Origin: Nitrososphaerota archaeon
GTDB taxonomy: Archaea; Thermoproteota; Nitrososphaeria; Nitrososphaerales; Gagatemarchaeaceae
Length of the DNA: 10,101 bases
Direction of reading: 5' to 3'
Assembly: GCA_005877365.1 (NCBI GenBank)
Contig: VBPP01000016.1
Coordinates: 1-10,101, forward strand
This document shows positions 1-5,620 of this stretch, one piece after another. The position numbers and the translations under genes are program-made. A model generated the notes under the pieces. The model was not told the origin of the DNA and did no database searches. It was given only the letters and a program-made list of their open reading frames with translations. Positions within the stretch are counted from its first letter, which is position 1, and every line of letters starts with the position of its first letter.

Positions 1-489
1 GCCCCCCGCCAGGAGCGGGGCGAGTGTGCGAGGAACGAGAAGGAAGGCGCTCGCTCCAGAGAAGACTTGCAAGGGTTCAAAATAGAACGGCAAGAAGACG
101 GGTTCGAAGAGAGCCGCGAACGAGACGTAGCCTACGACGGTGAATCCCAAGACGAGCCAGAAATGGAGATACCCCTGAGCCGCGCGATACAATGTGCCCG
201 AAGCGCACCCTCCGGCGAGCACCATTCCACCCCCAAAGACGAAACCACCGATAACGCTGCTCAGCCCGAAGCTCGGCAGCCAGAAGCGGTCAGCCGGTGC
301 GCCCAGATAATAGGCGAGGCTAACTCCTCCGGCCATCGTCAGGATTCCAGCGAGTACGCCCTTCAACACGCGGGTGTCCTTGTAGGCAAAGAAGTCCCTA
401 AAGGCACTGGTAAAGCAGAACCTCCCCTTCTGCAGGAAGATACCGAACCCGAGTCCTATGAGTATGGAGAATACCAGCTCAAACATCAT
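1..489 (-). CDS. YeeE/YedE family sulfur (thiosulfate-type) permease, C-terminus beyond the window
   Basis: This open frame runs off the left edge, so only the first 163 residues are present. Characterised YeeE/TsuA proteins are inner-membrane permeases taking up thiosulfate; related family members are linked to other sulfur or selenium compounds. Two family signatures are visible: GFGIFLQKGRFCFTSAFRD (residues 14-32, Cys25) and GGFVFGGGMVLAGGCASGTL (residues 81-100, Cys95). The cysteine spacing matches the first two of three conserved cysteines that relay thiosulfate in Spirochaeta thermophila YeeE; the third would lie outside the window. The rest is hydrophobic, with several glycine-rich membrane segments. 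The ATG directly follows the TAA of the upstream propeller gene, with GGAGG five bases before it, so translation is probably coupled; a second ATG follows immediately. It is the last visible gene of the leftward operon. Family assignment is very secure; the exact substrate is inferred. Confidence 0.93.
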   Translation of the reverse strand, partial: MMFELVFSILIGLGFGIFLQKGRFCFTSAFRDFFAYKDTRVLKGVLAGILTMAGGVSLAYYLGAPADRFWLPSFGLSSVIGGFVFGGGMVLAGGCASGTLYRAAQGYLHFWLVLGFTVVGYVSFAALFEPVFLPFYFEPLQVFSGASAFLLVPRTLAPLLAGG

Positions 490-1596
490 TTAGCCTCCAC
501 AGGTGAAACTTGAGGCAGCTGCGACAGTTTTTCGTGAAGATTGTTGGGGAGCTGCTATCGGTGGTCGAAAGTCCTGTGACGGAAATACGATGGCGATCCC
601 GTGCGGCTGAGAGCCGAGCCTGCTGACGCTGATGAGCTGGTAGGCGAGCGCGTCGATTACGGAGAGAGTCCCATCTCCGCTGTTAACTGAATAAAGACGA
701 GTACCATCGGGTGAAATCGCCAGCTCGTTGGGATTCTTTCCTACCGTGATATTCGCAACTACGTTCATTGAATCAAGGTCCACCGCCGAAACTGTTCCAT
801 CGCCCTCGTTGGCGATGTAGGCTAGAGGCTTCACGGGGCTGATCGCAATAGAATGTGGGTTCTTCCCTAGGTGAATCGTCGTTACTCGCGAAAGGGTTCT
901 GACACCCACGACGCTCAGCTCGTTCGAAGCGGAGTCCGTAACGAGAAGATACCTTCCGTCGAACGAGACGGCTGGCATCGAGGGTGAGCTTCCCACCGGT
1001 ATAGTCTGAATGACCTGACCTTCCCGCACGTCTATCACAGAGACCGTGTCCTGAGCTTTGTTCGTCACAAAGGCGAGGGAGCCATCCGGAGCGAAGGCAG
1101 CTGCGTGGGGGTCCGCACCGACCCTAATCGTCCGGACAAGACTGCTTGTCCTGACGTCCACCACGGATACGCTGTTGTCCTTCTGGCCAACGACAAATAT
1201 TTGCGAGCCATCGGGCGAGAGCTCGAGATGGTGCGCTCCGTCTCCCACGGGTACCGTTGCGACGACTTGAAAAGAGGGTTTGTCGAGGACCAGCAGACTA
1301 CTTGAGTTGAAGACCGTGGCGTAGATGAATCGCCCCTCCCTGGGTGCGACGATATGGGCGAGTTGCTGATTTACCTTCAAGAAGAGAAGAGGAGAGCCAG
1401 TCTTCGGGTCGGCGAGGATCACCGAGCCCGAGGCAGGATCTGTCACGTAGGGGTAGGGTATCTGTGTGTTCGGTCGGGCAGCGGCAGAGGAGAGGTCGTG
1501 GATTATTGTCCCTCCGGTTAGGGTTCCTATCGCCGAACCGACCAGCAGCCAGACAACGATTGTGATGGCAGAGCGCTGGCTCGTTCTCTGCGACAA
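490..1596 (-). CDS. Membrane-anchored YVTN-type beta-propeller protein
   Basis: A 368-residue protein with an N-terminal hydrophobic segment (about residues 11-31) that would act as signal anchor, leaving the remainder outside the membrane. The rest is a chain of roughly 40-residue beta-propeller repeats of the YVTN/YncE kind, recognisable from recurring units such as LSPDGSQIFVVGQKDNSVSV, FAPDGSLAFVTNKAQDTVSV and ISPDGTRLYSVNSGDGTLSV, about seven blades. After the last blade there is a short polar tail ending SSFTCGG; its single cysteine is unexplained. The start is TTG, preceded by AGAGG, nine bases after the stop of the upstream propeller gene; no in-frame ATG lies near the N-terminus. The stop codon abuts the permease ATG. 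Such propellers often bind partners or ligands, but the function here is unknown. Its place between a Tat propeller and a sulfur permease suggests an accessory role outside the cell. Confidence 0.85.
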   Translation of the reverse strand: MSQRTSQRSAITIVVWLLVGSAIGTLTGGTIIHDLSSAAARPNTQIPYPYVTDPASGSVILADPKTGSPLLFLKVNQQLAHIVAPREGRFIYATVFNSSSLLVLDKPSFQVVATVPVGDGAHHLELSPDGSQIFVVGQKDNSVSVVDVRTSSLVRTIRVGADPHAAAFAPDGSLAFVTNKAQDTVSVIDVREGQVIQTIPVGSSPSMPAVSFDGRYLLVTDSASNELSVVGVRTLSRVTTIHLGKNPHSIAISPVKPLAYIANEGDGTVSAVDLDSMNVVANITVGKNPNELAISPDGTRLYSVNSGDGTLSVIDALAYQLISVSRLGSQPHGIAIVFPSQDFRPPIAAPQQSSRKTVAAASSFTCGG

Positions 1597-1605
1597 TGAG
1601 CCTCT

Positions 1606-2880
1606 CTAACCCGTCTGCGAGACAGGGATGAGCTTGTAACCGAGGCGACCCGTGGGGTCGTAGGGGACTATCACGCTTGGGGCGAAGGGCAGGTCGATTG
1701 AGTCCACCGCCCTGAAGCTCGAGAGGTCTATGATCACGATCTTGCTGTCTTTTCCACTCGGGACGTATGCGAACCTGCTGTCTGGACTGTAGGAGAGTGT
1801 ACCCGGCCCGTCGACGGGAACCTGTGCAACGATCTCGAGCGTATTGGTGTCGATGATCGCAACCTTCGTTCGCAGCGTTACTGTCGCGTACTTGCCGTCG
1901 GGTGAGAACTCGTCGATGCCGGGAGATTCATCCAACGGTATTGACTTCACGATCTTCCGTGTTGACGGGTCGACTATGATCTCTGCGTTGGTACCCTCGA
2001 TGTCCACCCCCGACCAGTTGTGCGACGGCGCCTGCTCCAGAAAGAGCCACTTTCCCGCGGGTGAAAGTGTTATCATGCTGCCTCCCATCTGACCGTTCGG
2101 GGAAACCTCCCCCGAGATGCTGTCCACGACCTGGAAAGTGCTGAGGTCGACCACCGTTACCAGTTTGTCCAGCTGGTTCGGAATGTAGAGGAACTTTCCG
2201 TCAGGACCTATCGCAATGTCGCAGGCGAAGCGCCCAACCTGCAGACTTCCGACCACTTGCTGCGTCGAGGTATCTATCTTGTAGACAACCGAGGGAGCGA
2301 TGTCTTCGGGTTTTACCGTCGTCGCTGCGAGGGCTGCGTCAGTGGCGCTGGGAGCCACGATCAGGTTCAGGACATACACGTACTTTCCAGCGGGATCGAT
2401 ATCTAGGATCATTATTGACCATCTCCCGGGGAGTTGGACAGTTCCCACGAGGGAAGCTTTGACCGGGTCGATGACGTAGACCGTACCTGTCCTGTGCTCT
2501 CCTGCCCAGACTCTGTTGGAGCTATCCAGCCTGCTATTCGCGAACCAACGACCCTTTCCGTTGAGTTCAGCTATTTGCGAGACGGCAACCGGCTTCCGCG
2601 TCGACAGCCCGATAGCGGCGAATGAACCGCCTCCGAAGGCGTACCCTAGCACACCGGAGGTTTGCTGAGCGAGCGAGCTGACTTCGCTCTGCAGGGATGT
2701 CAGTTGCTGAGTCAGTACGGAGTTCCTAGACTGCAGAGCATTCAGCTGCTGGGAGAGTGAAACGACGTTGTCTCGAGTTCCTCCCTCAAGGGCGTAGAGT
2801 ACTCCTCCGGACAGGACGGCTCCAACTGCCGCTGAAGCTGCATACCGAAGAAAACCTCTTCTGTCTGTGTTCTCAGCCAT
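1606..2880 (-). CDS. Tat-exported coiled-coil beta-propeller protein
   Basis: A 424-residue protein that starts with a twin-arginine signal: Arg7-Arg8 in RRGFLRY followed by a hydrophobic stretch at about 13-31. It lacks an obvious signal-peptidase site, so it may stay membrane-tethered. Residues about 39-75 are rich in Q, L and S with heptad character (a probable coiled coil for oligomerisation or spacing). From about residue 80 onward there are YncE-like propeller blades, for example IGPDGKFLYIPNQLDKLVTV and FSPDGKYATVTLRTKVAIID. Tat export implies folding, and perhaps cofactor loading, in the cytoplasm, but no metal or haem motif such as CxxCH is visible. It is the first gene of the leftward operon. 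The ATG start is supported by the signal position just downstream. The function is unknown; a sulfur-compound or metal-related extracellular role is only inferred from the neighbouring permease. Confidence 0.85.
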   Translation of the reverse strand: MAENTDRRGFLRYAASAAVGAVLSGGVLYALEGGTRDNVVSLSQQLNALQSRNSVLTQQLTSLQSEVSSLAQQTSGVLGYAFGGGSFAAIGLSTRKPVAVSQIAELNGKGRWFANSRLDSSNRVWAGEHRTGTVYVIDPVKASLVGTVQLPGRWSIMILDIDPAGKYVYVLNLIVAPSATDAALAATTVKPEDIAPSVVYKIDTSTQQVVGSLQVGRFACDIAIGPDGKFLYIPNQLDKLVTVVDLSTFQVVDSISGEVSPNGQMGGSMITLSPAGKWLFLEQAPSHNWSGVDIEGTNAEIIVDPSTRKIVKSIPLDESPGIDEFSPDGKYATVTLRTKVAIIDTNTLEIVAQVPVDGPGTLSYSPDSRFAYVPSGKDSKIVIIDLSSFRAVDSIDLPFAPSVIVPYDPTGRLGYKLIPVSQTG

Positions 2881-3016
2881 ACGATTATGTTTCTCCCGCG
2901 AATGGCAGCCTTTCAGCAGGCGGCATTGTCCTGTGGGGAGGTTGGCCCAAGGGAAACCCGGATTGGGAAGTTCCAGGTGGCGCGCTGTTCTTCACGATGT
3001 CGCCGGTTGCACCAGG

Positions 3017-3023
3017 CTATATG
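3017..3023 (-). promoter_or_regulatory. Possible TATA box for the leftward propeller-permease operon
   Basis: The minus strand reads TTTCATATAG here. Transcription starting about 26 bases downstream would give a leader of about 110 bases, long for this window. A weaker alternative (CTGAAAGG at 2909-2916) would give an almost leaderless transcript. The box overlaps the palindrome at 3019-3034. Confidence 0.35.
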
Positions 3024-3034
3024 AAAGCTCATAT
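3019..3034. promoter_or_regulatory. Palindrome between divergent genes, candidate operator
   Basis: ATATGA and TCATAT form a perfect six-base inverted repeat separated by AAGC. The site overlaps the possible TATA box of the leftward operon and ends 13 bases before the CTTAAG box of the rightward ComA-winged-helix gene. That is where a regulator controlling both genes would be expected to bind. The arms are AT-rich and short, so chance occurrence is possible. Confidence 0.4.
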
Positions 3035-3046
3035 TGGCGCATAACG

Positions 3047-3052
3047 CTTAAG
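3047..3052 (+). promoter_or_regulatory. TATA box (CTTAAG) of the ComA-winged-helix gene
   Basis: CTTAAG lies about 40 bases before the ATG at 3090, predicting a leader of roughly 15 bases without a clear Shine-Dalgarno. The same hexamer sits upstream of rnpB and of the short-chain dehydrogenase gene. Confidence 0.5.
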
Positions 3053-3089
3053 GATAGGCGCAATTTCTGCATCTTCATTTCTGAACGCC

Positions 3090-4070
3090 ATGAGCGGGAG
3101 ATTACTAGACGAGCTGATTACGGCAACACGTAGCAGCAAGCCACGAGACACCGGACTAACGATCGCCTCCGACTCATTCAGCCCCATCGAGGACGAGGTC
3201 TTGGAACAGACTGCGGAGTACATCGACTACGTCAAGTTTGGTCTGAGCGCACCCCTTCTGATCGAAAAATCAAAGCTGCTCGAGAGAGTCAGTCGTTACC
3301 ATGACTTGGGGATAAGTGTGGTGAGCGGAGGAACGCTGATCGAAATCGCGGTCCAGAGAGGTATTACACTCCAAATGCTGGAGAGGCTCAGGGCGCTCGG
3401 ATTCGACATGATAGAGATCAGCGAATCGGCGGGAGTAATACCGTTAGAAAGGAAGGGTCAGATATTGGACGAAATCTCAAAGCTCTCGATGGATTACATT
3501 TTCGAAGTGACATGGAAAGATTCGGAAAGAGCGAAGTCTCCAGCTTTGATGTTTTCCAGGGTCCAGGAAGCCTTCGACCTGAAGAGTGACAAGGTGATAG
3601 TCGAGTTGAGGGAGGAAGACGCGAGCGGTAGACCATACGCTGCTCGTGACGGGATGCCTTGGGATATGCTGAACGAAATCGCTGGGCGATTCGGGCCGCC
3701 GAATCTCATCTTCAAGGCTACTCAAACCTCGCAACGGACAGGCCTGATTTTGGAATTTGGGCCGGCGGTGAATTTGGCTGGGGTGCCGGTCAATGAAATT
3801 CTCACCCTTGAAATGCAGAGACTCGGTCTCACACCCGAGACGCTCGGATTATCTCGACCGGTCGAGGACGATGCAGGATCTCCGGCATCGAAGTTCGTGT
3901 ACCACCTGATAAAGGCCGAGCACCCAATCGACCAGACAACTCTAATTCTAAGGTCCGGGCTGCCGAAGAGAACTGTACAGGGCGCACTAAGCTACTTGGT
4001 GAACAAAGGCTTAGTTCGCGTTGTGTCAGAATCTTCCGACATGCGGAAACACAAGTTTACTCTTAGGTGA
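3090..4070 (+). CDS. ComA-like (phosphosulfolactate synthase fold) barrel fused to a winged-helix DNA-binding domain
   Basis: A 326-residue protein in two parts. Residues about 18-255 follow the phosphosulfolactate synthase (ComA) family, which adds sulfite to phosphoenolpyruvate in coenzyme M synthesis: YIDYVKFG (44-51), GGTL (80-83), LGFDMIEIS (103-111), FEV (138-140), TQTSQ (211-215), FGPAVNLA (223-230) and TPETLG (248-253). Several positions depart from Methanocaldococcus ComA as I recall it: TEVGKK becomes FEVTWK, EGRESGKG becomes ELREEDASG, and EAPQKSQ becomes KATQTSQ. Catalysis may therefore be altered or lost. Residues 264-326 form a typical winged helix: helices over KFVYHLIKAEHP, a recognition-helix region over LPKRTVQGALSYLVNKG, then a wing ending MRKHKFTLR. 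ComA enzymes are normally about 250 residues and lack this domain. The fusion suggests a one-component regulator sensing a phosphorylated or sulfonated metabolite. The gene is divergent from a sulfur-permease operon. No other coenzyme M gene is visible. Confidence 0.87.
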   Translation: MSGRLLDELITATRSSKPRDTGLTIASDSFSPIEDEVLEQTAEYIDYVKFGLSAPLLIEKSKLLERVSRYHDLGISVVSGGTLIEIAVQRGITLQMLERLRALGFDMIEISESAGVIPLERKGQILDEISKLSMDYIFEVTWKDSERAKSPALMFSRVQEAFDLKSDKVIVELREEDASGRPYAARDGMPWDMLNEIAGRFGPPNLIFKATQTSQRTGLILEFGPAVNLAGVPVNEILTLEMQRLGLTPETLGLSRPVEDDAGSPASKFVYHLIKAEHPIDQTTLILRSGLPKRTVQGALSYLVNKGLVRVVSESSDMRKHKFTLR

Positions 4071-4352
4071 AGTGACTATCTTGACGACAATACCTTGTCT
4101 TCGTTGAGTCGACCCGGTCCACAGTTTCATTCATTCATCCCCCTCTCAAACCCAGTGGCCCAAAATTACAGTGCTTGTCAGAGAGTTCGGAATATTCGGC
4201 GGAAGCCGTCCGAAGAGTACTCGGGTTCCTCATTGATACGTGATTGGTCGAAGATCGCAAATTGCCTAATTAGCACCCCGAATTACCTGGCCATCGACAG
4301 TAAGATTTCTACTAGATTGAGTCCCCCAGCGCGAAACCCGCGCCGGGAGTCA
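4071..4352. other. Gene-free gap between convergent comA-like and rnpB genes
   Basis: No coding potential is convincing here. Just after the upstream stop there is a pyrimidine-rich stretch (about 4120-4147) that could end the rightward transcript. The only other structure is the hairpin next to the rnpB 3' end, listed separately. Confidence 0.5.
4323..4348 (-). terminator. GC-rich hairpin just downstream of RNase P RNA
   Basis: On the minus strand, CGCGC and GCGCG flank the loop GGTTT, and the stem continues through CCC/GGG after one mismatch. It begins five bases after the inferred 3' end of RNase P RNA. No U-run follows, so it may be a 3'-end stabilising or processing element rather than a true terminator. 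Confidence 0.4.
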
Positions 4353-4646
4353 GACGCGTCCTCGGCCGTAGTCCTCCTCCTGTTCTAGACGGGATTCAGC
4401 TTAGCGGCCTACCTTGGTCTGGCGCAGGCGCTTCCCCGACCATGTTTGGCCTTGCTCTGCATGGGTCGGCCGTTTCATCCCCAAGCCGCCGAACTCAGGG
4501 TCGCCCCATCACCGCGTATGGCGACCGGGGTGTCGTTTCTGTTCCGTTGCCCGCCGTCTCCGGCGGTGCCTCTCGGCACCATGCATCCTGCGATGAGGGA
4601 GGAACTTCCCCAGGAGACCCCCGTGGCCCGTCCACCGACTCGCGTC
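4353..4646 (-). ncRNA. rnpB: RNase P RNA (archaeal type A)
   Basis: The RNA subunit of RNase P, the ribozyme that trims tRNA 5' leaders. It was recognised from conserved elements, in minus-strand order. P1 5' strand GACGCG (4646-4641) pairs with CGCGTC (4358-4353) at the 3' end. P4 5' strand AAGTTCCTCC (4607-4598) pairs with GGAGGACTAC (4377-4368), leaving the universal bulged U. Two successive hairpins both carry GAGA (GNRA) tetraloops: GGTGCC/GGCACC (4580-4565) and CCGCCG/CGGCGG (4566-4551), matching P8 and P9. Then come AACAGAAACGAC (4543-4532), GAGCAAGGCCAAACA (4457-4443), and TGAAT then ACAG just before the P4 3' strand. The length of about 294 bases is normal. A CTTAAG box lies 26-27 bases upstream of the inferred 5' end. 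Short open frames over this interval are spurious. Ends are accurate to a few bases. Confidence 0.93.
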
Positions 4647-4670
4647 AAGGGAGGCGAATCGGCGAGTCGG

Positions 4671-4676
4671 CTTAAG
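4671..4676 (-). promoter_or_regulatory. TATA box (CTTAAG) of rnpB
   Basis: The box centre is about 27 bases upstream of the first base of P1 of RNase P RNA, the expected distance for an archaeal promoter. CTTAAG is its own reverse complement, so the direction is assigned from the RNA gene. A rightward use cannot be excluded. Confidence 0.7.
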
Positions 4677-4797
4677 GGTTTTCCCATTCGTGGACCGATA
4701 CTGTATGGTACAACCATCTCAGGAGGCGTCCGGAAAAGGGGAGAATCGCGCGGGAGGTGACCTGGTCGGAGCGGTAACACTGCCCACTGCCGAAAGA

Positions 4798-4804
4798 CTT
4801 ATAG
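4798..4804 (+). promoter_or_regulatory. TATA box (CTTATAG) of the toxin-antitoxin operon
   Basis: CTTATAG is centred 29 bases before the antitoxin ATG, predicting a leader of only a few bases; there is no Shine-Dalgarno. It overlaps the left end of the AGTAC repeat cluster. Confidence 0.65.
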
Positions 4805-4824
4805 TACCAGAGTACTGTGGTACT
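4803..4824. promoter_or_regulatory. AGTAC-repeat operator of the toxin-antitoxin operon
   Basis: AGTACCA (4803-4809) and TGGTACT (4818-4824) are a perfect inverted repeat, and the palindrome AGTACT (4811-4816) lies between them. The result is a series of AGTAC half-sites on about one face-length of DNA. It sits exactly between TATA box and start codon, where an autoregulating ribbon-helix-helix antitoxin would block transcription. Binding is inferred. Confidence 0.6.
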
Positions 4825-4829
4825 CACCG

Positions 4830-5096
4830 ATGGCGCAACTGAAATTCGTTTTGGACGACGACCTTGTCAAGAAATTCAAGCAGATTGTCATAGCAAAGCA
4901 TGGTAAGATTGAACTTTCCTCCGAGGGTGAGGAGGCCATAAGGCTGTACGTAAACAAGTACGAGCATGCGCTAACCAAATCCAAGCAAGAAGCGGACCCG
5001 CTCAAGCGAGTGATTGGAGCGATAAAGTCGCCCAAACCCTCCGATGCGCTCGAGGATCTCAAGAGGCTGGAGACAGGAGAATTTCGATCTTCATAG
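4830..5096 (+). CDS. Ribbon-helix-helix antitoxin (VapB-like)
   Basis: An 88-residue protein with the size and layout of archaeal VapB-type antitoxins. The N-terminal LKFVLDDDLVKKFKQIVIAK followed by a helix through EEAIRLYVNKY (about residues 4-45) fits a ribbon-helix-helix DNA-binding fold. The charged C-terminal half (about 46-88) would bind and neutralise the PIN toxin. The ATG lies about 29 bases from a TATA box, so translation is probably leaderless. The operator-like AGTAC cluster directly upstream suggests autoregulation. The stop codon lies inside the inferred start of the toxin gene, so the two genes overlap and are probably translationally coupled, with AGGAG at 5075-5079 in the antitoxin tail serving the toxin. 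The fold is judged from pattern and context rather than a strict motif. Confidence 0.78.
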   Translation: MAQLKFVLDDDLVKKFKQIVIAKHGKIELSSEGEEAIRLYVNKYEHALTKSKQEADPLKRVIGAIKSPKPSDALEDLKRLETGEFRSS

Positions 5097-5491
5097 ACAC
5101 CACGATGTGGGTCTCTGCGATAGACGCGTCGGATAGGCTTCACGGCGACGGGGAGGCCGTCCTGGAACAGTTGATCTCAGGTCGCCTTCCCATGGCTCTG
5201 ACAACAGACCTCGTTCTTGATGAAACGCTCACTATCTTGAAGAGGAGGGGTGCGAGGATTCCCTCAATCCAGCATATTGCGAACAATCTTCTCTCTTCGC
5301 CTTTGTTGAGAGTCATCTATGTTGACGAACCACTCTTCAGGCAATCCCTCTTGGATTTCGGGAAATACGAACAACTAAGCTTCACAGATGCGGTGAGCTT
5401 GGCGCTCATGACTCGTCACAAGATCAGGGAAATCTATTCACACGATAAGGACTTCGATCTAAAGGGGATTGTGAGAAAGGAAAGGCCGTAA
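5087..5491 (+). CDS. PIN-domain ribonuclease toxin (VapC-like), probable non-ATG start
   Basis: PIN-domain toxins are Mg2+-dependent endoribonucleases. Acidic residues expected of the active site are visible, numbered from the ATC at 5087: Asp4 in IFIDTTMW, Glu46 in LVLDETLTILK, Asp101 in FTDAV, and the SHDKDFD cluster (Asp120, Asp122). The total is 134 residues, normal for the family. The first in-frame ATG (5105) would delete the first beta strand with Asp4, which every active PIN domain needs. Upstream in frame there is no ATG, GTG or TTG nearby, only ATT (5081), ATC (5087) and ATA (5093). ATC is preferred because AGGAG ends seven bases before it. This overlaps the antitoxin end by about ten bases. 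The product is secure; the start is inferred. A minor alternative is that the gene is inactive. Confidence 0.85.
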   Translation: MFIDTTMWVSAIDASDRLHGDGEAVLEQLISGRLPMALTTDLVLDETLTILKRRGARIPSIQHIANNLLSSPLLRVIYVDEPLFRQSLLDFGKYEQLSFTDAVSLALMTRHKIREIYSHDKDFDLKGIVRKERP

Positions 5492-5620
5492 GGTCACGCG
5501 CGAGACGAGAGGCGGACAAATTTCCCGCGGCGACTCCAGTCCTTGCGCGCCAAGTGCAGGAACGACTCCCTCGTTCAAGGCGTCGATGGTCGGGCCCCAC
5601 TTGTAAAGCGCGAGGAGCTT

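Noticed and set aside
67..513. 148-residue open frame on the plus strand
   Set aside because: Composition is polar and non-protein-like; the opposite strand carries the clear YeeE/YedE permease motifs.
3090..4070. Ordinary coenzyme M biosynthesis gene comA
   Set aside because: The extra winged helix, changed signature residues and absence of other coenzyme M genes nearby argue against a plain enzyme call.
4095..4388. 97-residue plus-strand open frame
   Set aside because: No recognisable domain, no convincing promoter, and it runs into the conserved 3' part of RNase P RNA.
4414..4780. Several overlapping open frames of 60-104 residues on both strands
   Set aside because: They lie on the RNase P RNA gene and its promoter; GC-rich structured RNA keeps frames open by chance.
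4705..4842. Small 45-residue frame starting at ATG 4705, about 31 bases after CTTAAG
   Set aside because: The CTTAAG is explained as the rnpB promoter; the peptide looks random and runs through the antitoxin operator and start.
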